Positions 23,680 through 31,888 of a stretch of DNA of 38,273 nucleotides are shown here, in pieces. How positions within the stretch are numbered: position 1 is the stretch's first letter; each line of letters opens with the position of its first letter. The notes beneath the pieces were generated by a model. The model had not been told where the DNA came from. It did not search any database and worked only from the letters and a program-made list of their open reading frames with translations. Origin of the DNA: an uncultured Massilia sp. GTDB lineage: Bacteria; Pseudomonadota; Gammaproteobacteria; Burkholderiales; Burkholderiaceae_D. The translations under genes were made by a program, and so were the position numbers. The stretch is taken from contig CAJYXO010000257.1 of assembly GCA_913778765.1 (NCBI GenBank), forward strand, positions 1-38,273. Direction: 5' to 3'.

Positions 23680-25305
23680 TCAGGCCGCCAGGTCCAGATC
23701 CAGCGGCGACTCCGGCCCACCCATCTCGGGCAGCAGGGTACGCAGCCGGTACAGGCGCTGGCGGTAATTCCCTTCCGGGCCACCCGGCCCGCAATCGACC
23801 GTCTCGAACAGGCGCACGATGCGGTCGAGCAGCTGGCGCTCCTGCGCCGTTTCCACCGCAATCAGGCGGCGCCGGCTGCGTCCGTAACTGGCGCGGATGT
23901 CGATCACCAGGCAATGGCCGCGGTCGGCGTTGCGCACATCCAGCAGCAGCGCTTCGGCCCGGCTCAGGCCGAACGCCAGGGCCAGTTCGAGGCGCGCCGC
24001 CAGCAAAGGATAGTCGGACAGGTCGCGCCCGGACAGCAGCGCCGGATCCGGCCAGCCGCCGCGGCTGCGCGGCGCAATCTTGCGCAGCATGGCCGCCGCC
24101 TTCGCGCAGCCCTGCTGGGCCGCCTTCTGCAGCCAGAACACGGCGCGCACGTCGTTGCCCTCGTTCTCGCGGCGGGCGCGCCAGGCCGCGTTGCCGCACT
24201 CCAGCTGGGCATCCCGGTAGCCCATGTCGGCGGCCCGCTCGAGGTAGCGCTGGGCTTCCACCACATTTCGCTGTGAAAATTCCGGCTTCACATAGATACG
24301 CGACAGCGCATACCAGGCCTCGGCCAGCCCCTGCTCGCCGGCCTGCTGCAGCCAGCGCACGGCCTTCTTGAAATTGGCCGCGCCGCCGCCCGCGCCGATG
24401 CCGGCCACGCGGCGGCCGTCGATGCGCATGCGCGCGCACCACAGGCCGAGGGCGAACTGGGCATGCCGGTCCTGCTCGACGGCGGCCAGTTCCCAGAACG
24501 CATGCAGCTCGTCGGCGCCGACGTCGTGCTCGGCGGCGCCCTCGTCCACCAGCCGGGCGCAGCGCGACAGCAGGGTCGCCTCATCGGGCGCCAGGCGCGC
24601 GCAGGCCCGGCCCTGCGCCGCCTGCGAATGGGCGAGCGAGCGGGCCAGGGCACGCGCCAGCGGCAATCCGCGCTCGAGGTAGGCCTGCCACTTGCCGGCC
24701 TCCCAGTCCTGTTCGAGCAGCGCGAACTGGGCCGGCGTGACGCCGCTCTCGGCGGCGCGCCGCAGCCAGCGTTGGCCGGCGCGGTCGACTGCGCCGGCGG
24801 GCGGCGCGGGCGGGCGGGCGACGCCGGCGGCAACCGGGACGGCCCGCTCCGGCGCCACGGCCGCCGGCGCCGCGCTGCGGGCTGGTCCGGCGCCGTGCTC
24901 GCGCGCCAGCAGCCACTGCGCTTCCGGAAAGCCGCCGCGGCCGGCGTCCTCGAGCGCGCGCAGGGCCTTGGCGCGCTGCCCCGGCGCCACCCGTTCGCCG
25001 CAAAGCACCAGCTGCGCGTACACCAGGCCGGCCCGGGCCAGGCCGCTGTCGTAGGCGCGCTCGTACCAGCCGGTGACGACGTCCGGACTTTGCCGGGCCA
25101 GCTCGAGGGGAATGTGGTTGCCGATCAGCTGCCAGGCTTCGGCACAGCCCTGGCGCGCGGCGCGGTCCAGCCAGTGCAGGGCCGTGGGCAGGCTCTTTGG
25201 CAGGCCGGCGCTGCCGAACAGGTAGAGCCGGCCCAGCGCCAGCTGGGACTCGGCCCGGCCGGCGCGCGCCCCGCGGATGATTGCTAACTCTTCACGGTTT
25301 GCCAT
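23680..25305 (-). CDS. Sel1/TPR-like repeat protein of unknown function
   Basis: 541 residues from ATG 25305 (MANREELAII); a GTG at 25374 would add 23 unremarkable residues. No signal peptide. It contains several Sel1-type helical repeats: residues about 15-60 (QLALGRLYLFG, ALHWLDRAARQG), and about 310-390 (AVRWLQQAGEQGLAEAWYALSRIY, QRYLERAADMGYRDAQ). Between them is an Ala/Pro-rich linker. The last 150 residues are not repeats and look like a separate domain (LAFGLSRAEALLLDVRNADRG then CLVIDIRASYGRSRRRL). Sel1 repeats act as protein-binding scaffolds. No function can be assigned. It stands alone, convergent with dapF and divergent from the porin. Confidence 0.78.
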   Translation of the reverse strand: MANREELAIIRGARAGRAESQLALGRLYLFGSAGLPKSLPTALHWLDRAARQGCAEAWQLIGNHIPLELARQSPDVVTGWYERAYDSGLARAGLVYAQLVLCGERVAPGQRAKALRALEDAGRGGFPEAQWLLAREHGAGPARSAAPAAVAPERAVPVAAGVARPPAPPAGAVDRAGQRWLRRAAESGVTPAQFALLEQDWEAGKWQAYLERGLPLARALARSLAHSQAAQGRACARLAPDEATLLSRCARLVDEGAAEHDVGADELHAFWELAAVEQDRHAQFALGLWCARMRIDGRRVAGIGAGGGAANFKKAVRWLQQAGEQGLAEAWYALSRIYVKPEFSQRNVVEAQRYLERAADMGYRDAQLECGNAAWRARRENEGNDVRAVFWLQKAAQQGCAKAAAMLRKIAPRSRGGWPDPALLSGRDLSDYPLLAARLELALAFGLSRAEALLLDVRNADRGHCLVIDIRASYGRSRRRLIAVETAQERQLLDRIVRLFETVDCGPGGPEGNYRQRLYRLRTLLPEMGGPESPLDLDLAA

Positions 25306-25771
25306 CGCTCGTTGTCGACTTGTTGTCGGTTGTAAGGACGCCGCCGCGGATGCGTGCAGAAGCACGCAGATCACACTGGATACGTGATGGATCAGGTCGC
25401 TAGACCATGAAAGCCGGGCGTGCGCATATCGGATGGGGCAGAGTCTATAGCCGGCTCAGGGGCGATTCGTTTGCGATTCCATGTGCATTTGAGCCTGCAC
25501 AAATCTCGTGAATCGCGAGAGGCTGGTATGATGTCGTACGGAAACTTAATCAATGCTTAAGCTTCGCTGACTGTAGGCCCACAGCCGTTTCGAAAATACA
25601 ACAGCACGATTGGATTTATTGGCTTTCCACCAAGTGGACCCGTCATAATTGACTAATCCGACAACCTTTACGCATTGAGCATTTAAGGTTCATACAGTCG
25701 AGTATTCAGCAACAAGAAAAAGTCTCAATGCTCACTGGATTCCTGCGATTACTTTATAAGGATACAAATAG
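25306..25771. other. 466-bp gap: AT-richer porin leader
   Basis: No gene is supported here. The stretch is markedly richer in A and T than its surroundings, especially 25530-25771, as is usual for the regulatory region of a highly expressed porin. It holds a small hairpin TCTCG/CGAGA (25504-25520), a GCTTAAGC palindrome (25555-25562), a CATAAT -10-like box (25643-25648), and an 8-bp inverted pair TGAGCATT (25676-25683) / AATGCTCA (25727-25734) about 43 bases apart. A long 5' untranslated leader is likely. AAGGAT near 25758 serves as ribosome site. Confidence 0.5.
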
Positions 25772-26851
25772 ATGAAAAAATCACTCGTGGCAGTCGCTCT
25801 GCTGGGCGCATTCGCCAGTGTGGCGCAAGCACAAACCGCCGTTCAGATCTACGGTAACATCGACGCCGGCTTCATCAAGCGTACCGATCAGACCCTGAAC
25901 ATCGGCAAGCGTGCTTCGAATACCCTGGGCTTCAAGGGCACCGAAGACCTGGGTAACGGCCTGAAAGCGCTGTTCCAGATCGAAATGCGTTACGAGCCGG
26001 ACACCGGTACGACCGAAAACAACGGCCGTCCGCTGTTCCAGGGCCAGTCGCGCGTCGGCCTGCAGGGTGATTTCGGTATGGTCCGCCTGGGCCGTGGCCT
26101 GACCCCGTTCCAGGAAGTCGTCGGCTCGTTCGAACCGTGGCACGGCCTGCCGACCCCGGCCGGCTTCTACACCGACATCTCGATCGCCGGCTTCAACTCG
26201 ACCCCGCTGGACACCAACAGCAGCGGCGGCTCGCCGAGCAACAACCGTTACTCGAACGCCGTGTTCTACAACTCGCCGGTGTTCAGCGGCTTCCAGGTGA
26301 ACGCTGCCTGGGCAACCAAGGAAGCCACCGGCGGCGGCCTGGCCGGCGTCGGCACCGGTGCCGCGACCTACGCTGCCAACTCGGAAGCGTCGGTGAACCC
26401 GTTCTCGGTGGCTGCCACCTACAACAACGGCCCGGCCGCTGCCATGCTGGCTTACGAGCGTAACGCCGTCGAAAGCAAAGTGTGGTCGGTCGCCGGCTCG
26501 TTCGCCGTGACCCCGGAACTGAAACTGATGGCGACCTACTCGCACCAGGATCAGGAGCACACCAACACCCAGCGTCCGACCATCAAGGGCGCCGTGCTGG
26601 GCGCAACCTACGCCATGGGCCCGGGCAAGATCCTGGCCGGCTTCGGTCTGAAGCAGCAGGAAGAGAACGTCCGCCAGCACGACCTGTTCACCCGCCAGTA
26701 CTCGCTGGGCTACGAGTACAGCCTGTCGAAGCGTACCTACCTGTACGTCGACGCGTCGCGCAAGAAGAACATCTTCAGCCAGGCGACCGGCAACGCGGCC
26801 GCTACCCCGACCGTCAACCACTTCGACGTCGGCGTGAACCACTCGTTCTAA
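25772..26851 (+). CDS. Outer-membrane porin (betaproteobacterial general type), first
   Basis: 359 residues. The signal peptide MKKSLVAVALLGAFASVAQA is cut before QTAVQIYG; the mature N-terminus VQIYGNIDAGF is the usual first strand of Burkholderiales porins. Other landmarks: RLGFKGTEDLGNGLKALFQIE-type strands (here NTLGFKGTEDLG), the GLQGDFGMVRLGRGLTPF turn that leads to the constriction loop, and a C-terminal strand ending in Phe (NHSF) as needed for outer-membrane insertion. It should form trimeric 16-strand channels for small solutes. Codon choice is strongly biased to a few C/G- and CGT-type codons, suggesting high expression. Strong hairpins follow the stop. Confidence 0.93.
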   Translation: MKKSLVAVALLGAFASVAQAQTAVQIYGNIDAGFIKRTDQTLNIGKRASNTLGFKGTEDLGNGLKALFQIEMRYEPDTGTTENNGRPLFQGQSRVGLQGDFGMVRLGRGLTPFQEVVGSFEPWHGLPTPAGFYTDISIAGFNSTPLDTNSSGGSPSNNRYSNAVFYNSPVFSGFQVNAAWATKEATGGGLAGVGTGAATYAANSEASVNPFSVAATYNNGPAAAMLAYERNAVESKVWSVAGSFAVTPELKLMATYSHQDQEHTNTQRPTIKGAVLGATYAMGPGKILAGFGLKQQEENVRQHDLFTRQYSLGYEYSLSKRTYLYVDASRKKNIFSQATGNAAATPTVNHFDVGVNHSF

Positions 26852-26857
26852 GCTGAT

Positions 26858-26924
26858 GCGGGGGTAACCCCGCTTCCGCAGCAAGTCCGCAAGGGCGGGC
26901 CTGGGCAACCAGGTCCGCCCTTGC
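26858..26924 (+). terminator. Two hairpins after the first porin, one GNRA-capped
   Basis: Hairpin 1 is GCGGGG-GTAA-CCCCGC (26858-26873). Hairpin 2 (26889-26924) has a 16-bp stem, GCAAGGGCGGGCCTGG against CCAGGTCCGCCCTTGC, closed by a GCAA tetraloop, which is of the very stable GNRA class. No T-run follows, so it is not a standard intrinsic terminator. It may limit transcription into the second porin or protect the porin mRNA from 3' decay. Confidence 0.6.
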
Positions 26925-27012
26925 CGCATCTGGGCCCTGTGCGATTTGTGCAACGCTTATGCGGCTCAGCAGTATCACCCGATGCGAATGGTCCACTTTC
27001 ATGGGAGATGCG

Positions 27013-28284
27013 ATGAAGAAGATTTTACTGGGCGCGCTCGCCGGCGCCTGTGTCCCGACCCTCGCGCTGGCCCAGTCCAGCGTCCAGCTCTACGGCATCG
27101 CCGACGCCGGCGTGATGTGGCAGCACGGCTCCTCGCCGAAGATCATCAGCGGCGGCGAGGACGGCTCGCGGCTCGGCTTCAAGGGCAGCGAAGACCTCGG
27201 GCGCGGCTTGAAGGCCGTGTTCAACCTCGAGGCGCGGGTCGAGCTCGATACCGGCAAGCAGCAGCCGGTCCTGATCAACGAAAACCAGGGTTATTACCTG
27301 ACGCGCGGCATGGACGCCCTGCCGCCGCCCTTGCTGGCCGCCGTGCGCACCGCCCTGCAGCCGCCCGGCGGCCCCGCCGTCAATCCCGAAAACGCGCTGT
27401 TCGACCGCACTTCCATGGTCGGCCTGATCACCCCGATCGGCGCCTTCCTGGTCGGCCGCATGTACACCCCGGGCTACGAAGTGTTCGCCGCCGCCGATAC
27501 CTTCGAGGTCGGCACCGGCGGCACCTGGGGCAGCATCACCGGCGGCACCGCCGGCTTCCAGGCGCTGGGCGCCGACATCCGCTCCCAGCGCGCCGCGCAA
27601 TACCGGATCGCCCTGCCGTCCGGGCTCGGCGGCTCGGTCATGGTGGCGGGACGCGGCTCGGGCTACTACGGCCTGTACAACAAGTTCTGGGGCGTGGCGA
27701 TCACCTATAAAGCGCGCGGCTGGGACGTCGGCATCGGCCACAACCACGGCTACGATCCGTCCGGCGCGCCCAGCCTGCGCACCACCACCATCGGCGGCTC
27801 GTACACCTGGAACGACTGGAAGTTCTTCGCCGGCTGGCACGACCAGCGCAACCAGCACTCGACCCTGCTGCCGACCTACATCGCCGGCTGGGATGCGCTG
27901 ATCGCGCCCCAGCTCGCGCCGCTGGGACCGGCCACCGCGGCCGCCCTGCGCAACGTGTTCGTCACCAACATCGACAACAACACCCAGCAGGACGCGGTGG
28001 GCTACCAGGCCGGCTTCCAATACCGGGTCGGCGCCAGCCGCTTCCTGGCCTCGATCGCGCGCCAGAACGACCGTACCCCGTCCAACAGCGACGCCACCCT
28101 GTTCGCGCTCGGCTACAACTACTACCTGTCGAAGCGCACCGACCTCTATGCCGTCGCCTCGTATATCAAGAACGACAACGAAGCCCAGTACAGTCCGTCG
28201 ACGGCGGGCTCGCCGGGCGGCTTCACGCCGGCGCCGGGCGAGAACGGACGCGCGTTCCAGCTCGGGATGCGCTACCGCTTCTGA
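27013..28284 (+). CDS. Outer-membrane porin, second
   Basis: 423 residues from ATG 27013, preceded by GGGAG; the frame is open from 26959 but the signal peptide MKKILLGALAGACVPTLALA starts here. The mature protein begins QSSVQLYGIADAGVMW, then SRLGFKGSEDLGRGLKAVF, and ends MRYRF, the typical porin C-terminus. It is about 64 residues longer than the first porin, with extra sequence near 95-130 and 270-310 in loop positions. Sequence and codon use differ clearly from the first porin, so they are old paralogues, not a recent tandem copy. Its substrate is unknown. Confidence 0.92.
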   Translation: MKKILLGALAGACVPTLALAQSSVQLYGIADAGVMWQHGSSPKIISGGEDGSRLGFKGSEDLGRGLKAVFNLEARVELDTGKQQPVLINENQGYYLTRGMDALPPPLLAAVRTALQPPGGPAVNPENALFDRTSMVGLITPIGAFLVGRMYTPGYEVFAAADTFEVGTGGTWGSITGGTAGFQALGADIRSQRAAQYRIALPSGLGGSVMVAGRGSGYYGLYNKFWGVAITYKARGWDVGIGHNHGYDPSGAPSLRTTTIGGSYTWNDWKFFAGWHDQRNQHSTLLPTYIAGWDALIAPQLAPLGPATAAALRNVFVTNIDNNTQQDAVGYQAGFQYRVGASRFLASIARQNDRTPSNSDATLFALGYNYYLSKRTDLYAVASYIKNDNEAQYSPSTAGSPGGFTPAPGENGRAFQLGMRYRF

Positions 28285-28383
28285 CGCCGGCGCCACGGTG
28301 GCGGGCGGAATGACAATGTTTATCTGCTTGGGGCGGTTGCAGTCGGGTAAAATTAGCGGTCCCCTTTTTTGCAAGACCGTGCA

Positions 28384-29061
28384 ATGACCGTCACACTGGA
28401 TTCCGCTGCCATCGCCCAATACCTGGTCGACCATCCGCAGTTTTTTGAAGAGTACGCCGGCCTGCTGGGCGAGGTGAAACTGTCGAGCCCGCTGACCGGA
28501 CGCGCCGTCTCGCTGCAGGAACGCCAGATGGAAGTGATGCGCGACAAATACAAGGCGCTGGAATTGCGCATGGCCGAACTGGTACGCCATGCCGAGGAAA
28601 ACGCGGCGATCGCCAACCGCTTCCATGGCTGGACCCGGCAACTGCTGGAAGCCGGCGCGCCCGACGAAGCGCCGGCCGCGATGCCGCGCGCCGTGGTCGA
28701 CGGCCTGATCCAGCACTTCGTGGTGCCGCAGGCCACCCTGCGCCTGTGGGACCTGGCGCCGGCGCATGCGGAGGAGTGGTATGCGCGCGGCGTGTCCGAC
28801 GACGTCCGCCTGTTCGCCAACAGCCTGCGCGCGCCCTACTGCGGCCCGAACCGCGATTTCGAAGCCGTACACTGGCTCGACGACGCGGCCGAGGTGCGTT
28901 CGACCGTGCTGGTGCCGCTGCGCGCCGGCGGCGCGGCCTTCGGCCTGCTGGTGCTCGGCTCGCCGGATCCGGCGCGTTTCAGCGCCGGCATGGGCACCGA
29001 TTTCCTGGTCCACATCGGCGAAACCGCCAGCGCCGCCCTGGTGCCGCTGCGCACCGCCTGA
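28384..29061 (+). CDS. DUF484 family protein (GAF-like)
   Basis: 225 residues from ATG 28384 (MTVTLDSAAI). It opens with the DUF484 helix AIAQYLVDHPQFFEEYAGLL and SLQERQMEVMRDKYKALELRMAEL, a probable coiled coil, then a GAF-like domain (about 105-222, STVLVPLRAGGAAFGLLVLGS). This is the YigA-type protein found next to xerC in many proteobacteria; its biochemical role is unknown. xerC starts 16 bp downstream, so the pair is an operon. The preceding region contains the AAAATT-rich stretch 28340-28365, a possible promoter, but no convincing -35/-10 pair. Confidence 0.88.
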   Translation: MTVTLDSAAIAQYLVDHPQFFEEYAGLLGEVKLSSPLTGRAVSLQERQMEVMRDKYKALELRMAELVRHAEENAAIANRFHGWTRQLLEAGAPDEAPAAMPRAVVDGLIQHFVVPQATLRLWDLAPAHAEEWYARGVSDDVRLFANSLRAPYCGPNRDFEAVHWLDDAAEVRSTVLVPLRAGGAAFGLLVLGSPDPARFSAGMGTDFLVHIGETASAALVPLRTA

Positions 29062-29077
29062 GGCAGCGAGGACGCGG

Positions 29078-30019
29078 ATGGACACCCCGGCCGCCGACCA
29101 CTGGACCGGCCGCTACCTGGACGAGCTGCGCACCCAGCGCAAGCTCTCCAGCCACACCATCGCCGCCTATGCGCGCGACCTCGGCGATTTATCCCGCCTG
29201 GCCGGTCACAGCGACTGGCCAACACTGACCCACTTCGACATCCGCCGCTTTGCCGCCCGGCTGCACGCCGACGGCCAGAGCCCGACCTCGATCGCGCGCA
29301 AGCTGTCCGGCTGGCGCGGTTTTTATGGCTGGCTGGCCCAGCAGACGGCGCTGGCCGCCAATCCGGCCGACGGCGTGCGCGCGCCGCGCCGCGCCAAGCG
29401 CCTGCCGAAAGCCCTCGCCGTCGACGATGCCGTGCGCCTGATGGAAGCGAACCGCGGCGGCCATCCGGAGCCGGCCGAGCTGTGCGACCGCGCCATGTTC
29501 GAACTGCTGTACTCGAGCGGCCTGCGGGTGTCCGAACTGACCGGCCTCGACACCGGCTTCGTGCCGGCCAGGGATGGCGCCCCCGCCTCGCTCGGCTGGC
29601 TGGAACTGGCGGCCCGCGAAGTGGTCGTCACCGGCAAGGGCAACAAGATGCGCCGGGTGCCGGTGGGCGGGCCGGCGCTGGAAGCGATCCAGGCCTGGCT
29701 GGCGGTGCGTCCGCCCAGCAGCGACGGCAGCCATGCACTGTTCCTGTCGGCGCGCGGCGCCCGCGTCAGCGCGCGCGTGGTGCAGCACCGCCTGAAGGCG
29801 CATGCGATCAAGGCCGGGCTGCCGGTCCACGTCCACCCGCACGTGCTGCGCCATTCCTTCGCCTCGCACCTGCTGCAGTCCTCGGGCGACCTGCGCGCGG
29901 TCCAGGAACTGCTGGGCCACGCCAGCATCACCTCGACCCAGATCTACACCTCGCTCGACTTCCAGCATTTGGCCGCCGTGTACGACAAAGCCCATCCGCG
30001 CGCCAAGACCAAGTCATAG
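29078..30019 (+). CDS. xerC: Tyrosine recombinase XerC
   Basis: 313 residues. With XerD it resolves chromosome dimers at dif during division. The N-terminal SAM-like core-binding domain (about 8-90) is followed by the catalytic domain with all six active residues: R150 (SSGLRVSEL), K187 (TGKGNK), H255 and R258 (HVLRH), H281 (LGHASI) and Y290 (STQIYTSLD). ATG 29078 follows GCGAGGACGCGG, a weak site, and lies 16 bp after DUF484. The frame is open well upstream but that is antisense-free overlap with DUF484. Length, context and completeness argue for the housekeeping XerC and not a mobile-element integrase. Confidence 0.93.
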   Translation: MDTPAADHWTGRYLDELRTQRKLSSHTIAAYARDLGDLSRLAGHSDWPTLTHFDIRRFAARLHADGQSPTSIARKLSGWRGFYGWLAQQTALAANPADGVRAPRRAKRLPKALAVDDAVRLMEANRGGHPEPAELCDRAMFELLYSSGLRVSELTGLDTGFVPARDGAPASLGWLELAAREVVVTGKGNKMRRVPVGGPALEAIQAWLAVRPPSSDGSHALFLSARGARVSARVVQHRLKAHAIKAGLPVHVHPHVLRHSFASHLLQSSGDLRAVQELLGHASITSTQIYTSLDFQHLAAVYDKAHPRAKTKS

Positions 30020-30132
30020 ATCAAATGAACAGCAGCGCACGCGATTGCGGTCGGTGGTGACAATCCGTAAATTCCGGCATAATCCCCCGATTCTCGGCGG
30101 GCGACCGGCCCACATTGATCGGATAGCGAAAT

Positions 30133-31188
30133 ATGGAATTGATTCCCAGCACCATCCTCACCGGCTTTCTCGGCGCCGGCAAAACCACGCTGCTCAACCG
30201 CATCCTGCAGGAAAACCACGGTCTGCGCATTGCCGTCATCGAAAACGAGTTTGGCCAGGAAAACATCGACAACGAGATCCTGGTCCAGGATTCGGGCGAG
30301 CAGATCGTCGAAATGAACAATGGCTGCATCTGCTGCACCGTGCGTGGCGACCTGATCGTGGCCCTGGGTAACCTGGCCCGCAAGCGCGAAGCCGGCGAGC
30401 TGCAGTTCGACCGCGTGGTCATCGAAACCACCGGCCTGGCGAATCCGGGCCCGGTGGCCCAGACCTTCTTCGTCGACGAAGAAGTTGGCGCTCACTATCT
30501 CCTTGACGCCGTGGTCACGGTGGTCGACGCGCGCCATGGCATGGACCAGCTGGACCGTCACGAGGAAGCCCAGCGCCAGGTGGGCTTTGCCGACAAGATC
30601 CTGATGTCCAAGACCGACCTCGTCGACGCCGCGGCGCTCGAGGAACTGAAGGCGCGCATCCGCCGCATCAACCCGCGCGCACCGATCTCGACCTCCGACT
30701 TCGGCCGTGCCCCGATTCAGGAGGTGCTGGACCTGCGCGGCTTCAACCTGAACGACAAGCTCGAGCTCGACCCGGCCTTCCTGACCGCCGACGAGGCCCA
30801 CGATCACGATCACGGCCATGACCACGATCACGAGCACGTGCACACCGAAGCCTGCGATCACAGCCATGACCACCACCATGGCCACCACAGCGACGACATC
30901 GCCGCTTTCGTGTTCAAGAGCGAGCGCGCCTTCGATCCGGAACGCCTCGACCAGTTCCTCGGCAGCATGGTGCAGGTGTTCGGCCCGAACATGCTGCGTT
31001 ACAAGGGCGTGCTGTCGATGGCCGGCGCGGAGCGCAAGGTCGTATTCCAAGGCGTGCATCAAATCATGGGCAGCGACCTGGGTGCAAAGTGGGGCGATCA
31101 GGAAGCGCGCGCAAGCAAAATGGTGTTTATTGGTAAAAATTTACCAAAAGATGTGTTTATCCGCGGATTAGAACAATGTTTGGTATAA
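30133..31188 (+). CDS. CobW/COG0523 family GTPase, putative zinc metallochaperone
   Basis: 351 residues. Walker A is GFLGAGKT (11-18), the metal-binding CxCC motif is GCICC (C65, C67, C68), the second G motif is ETTGLANP, and the guanine motif is SKTDLVD. A His/Asp-rich stretch of about 33 residues (222-254, DHDHGHDHDHEHVH and so on) precedes the C-terminal CobW domain. Family members use GTP hydrolysis to load metals, often zinc, into client proteins; the His-rich stretch fits zinc or nickel binding. It is followed by a DksA lacking most zinc-finger cysteines, a pairing recalling zinc-limitation loci. A CATAAT -10-like box lies at 30078-30083; I see no clear Zur operator. Confidence 0.9.
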   Translation: MELIPSTILTGFLGAGKTTLLNRILQENHGLRIAVIENEFGQENIDNEILVQDSGEQIVEMNNGCICCTVRGDLIVALGNLARKREAGELQFDRVVIETTGLANPGPVAQTFFVDEEVGAHYLLDAVVTVVDARHGMDQLDRHEEAQRQVGFADKILMSKTDLVDAAALEELKARIRRINPRAPISTSDFGRAPIQEVLDLRGFNLNDKLELDPAFLTADEAHDHDHGHDHDHEHVHTEACDHSHDHHHGHHSDDIAAFVFKSERAFDPERLDQFLGSMVQVFGPNMLRYKGVLSMAGAERKVVFQGVHQIMGSDLGAKWGDQEARASKMVFIGKNLPKDVFIRGLEQCLV

Positions 31189-31277
31189 ACTACTCCGGTT
31201 CTATATTGCACGTCAGGCAGCGCGAGCGTGCAAACCGGTAGTTGAACGACTGAACAAGGCGGGGCTCCGGGCCCGCC
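31189..31277 (+). other. Hairpins between cobW-like gene and dksA
   Basis: ACTACTCCGGTT (31189-31200) pairs with AACCGGTAGT (31233-31242) with one bulged base, enclosing TTGCACG/CGTGCAA (31206-31212 and 31227-31233). A second hairpin GGCGGG/CCCGCC lies at 31258-31263 and 31272-31277. Neither has a T-run. They begin immediately after the cobW-like stop codon and could be a 3' protective structure, a weak terminator or part of the dksA leader. Downstream, GATAAAAT (31338-31345) is a likely dksA -10 region. Confidence 0.45.
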
Positions 31278-31366
31278 GTCACGGCAGCGAATCAGCGCGC
31301 ACACGGCAACAAGAGTAGGCGCTGAGTAAGCTGATAAAATGGAAACTCTGTCGTATCAAAGGTATC

Positions 31367-31819
31367 ATGACTAAAACAACGAAACCGAACACCGCGGCGC
31401 AGCCCGAAGAACGTCTCCTGACGGAAGAAGAGATTCGGGCGATGAGCGACGACGATTACATGAACCCGGCCCAGCTGGCGTTCTTCAAGAACCGTCTGCA
31501 GGAGCTCGAGAAGGAATTGCTGAAGAACGCCGGCGAGACGACCGAGCACCTGCGCGAAACCGTCCTGGTGCCGGATCCGGCCGACCGTGCGACCATCGAG
31601 GAAGAGCACGCCCTCGAACTGCGCACCCGCGACCGCGAACGCAAGCTGCTGAAGAAAGTGCAGCAGTCGCTGGCCGCCATCGAAGCCGGCGAATACGGCT
31701 GGTGCGACGAAACCGGCGAGCCGATCGGCGTTGCCCGCCTGATCGCCCGTCCGACCGCGACGCTGTCGCTGGAAGCCCAGCAACGCCGCGAGCTGAAGCA
31801 GAAACTCTACGGCGACTGA
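31367..31819 (+). CDS. dksA: RNA polymerase-binding transcription factor DksA
   Basis: 150 residues, the usual length. It binds the RNA polymerase secondary channel and, with ppGpp, tunes rRNA and amino-acid promoters. The coiled coil (about 34-107) carries the tip residues D70, D73 and A75 (PDPADRA). The zinc-finger positions that hold four cysteines in E. coli DksA are here C113, T116, S134 and A137, so zinc cannot be bound in the usual way. The surrounding fold (GEPIGVARLIARPTA) is kept, which matches the cysteine-poor, zinc-independent DksA type described in Pseudomonas as DksA2. AAAGG precedes ATG 31367, and an intrinsic terminator follows. Whether this is the cell's only DksA cannot be seen from this window. 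Confidence 0.93.
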   Translation: MTKTTKPNTAAQPEERLLTEEEIRAMSDDDYMNPAQLAFFKNRLQELEKELLKNAGETTEHLRETVLVPDPADRATIEEEHALELRTRDRERKLLKKVQQSLAAIEAGEYGWCDETGEPIGVARLIARPTATLSLEAQQRRELKQKLYGD

Positions 31820-31838
31820 ACCGTGGTAAGTGTCACCG

Positions 31839-31870
31839 AAAAAAGCATGCGTTCCCCGCATGCTTTTTTT
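31839..31870 (+). terminator. Intrinsic terminator of dksA
   Basis: AAAAAAGCATGCG (31839-31851) pairs with CGCATGCTTTTTT (31857-31869) over a 5-base loop TTCCC, followed by a T-run. It starts 19 bases after the dksA stop. The A-run on the 5' side means it could also stop minus-strand transcription. Confidence 0.9.
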
Positions 31871-31888
31871 ATTTGGGCGCCAAATAAA
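31868..31888. promoter_or_regulatory. 9-bp-arm palindrome abutting the dksA terminator
   Basis: TTTATTTGG (31868-31876) and CCAAATAAA (31880-31888) are perfect inverted arms around GCG. A second small palindrome CCCATGGG (31892-31899) follows. Both lie about 115-145 bp ahead of the STAS gene in a 142-bp gap, where an operator for that gene would be expected. The function is inferred. Confidence 0.4.

Noticed and set aside
25772..28284. Recent tandem duplication of the porin gene
   Set aside because: The two proteins share fold landmarks but differ in length, loops and codon use, so they are old paralogues.
29078..30019. Mobile-element integrase
   Set aside because: Length, DUF484 neighbour and motif set match housekeeping XerC; no attachment site or cargo seen.
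30796..30897. Repeat array in DNA over the cobW-like gene
   Set aside because: The repetitiveness comes from His/Asp codons in frame (CAC/CAT/GAC/GAT), so it is a protein feature.
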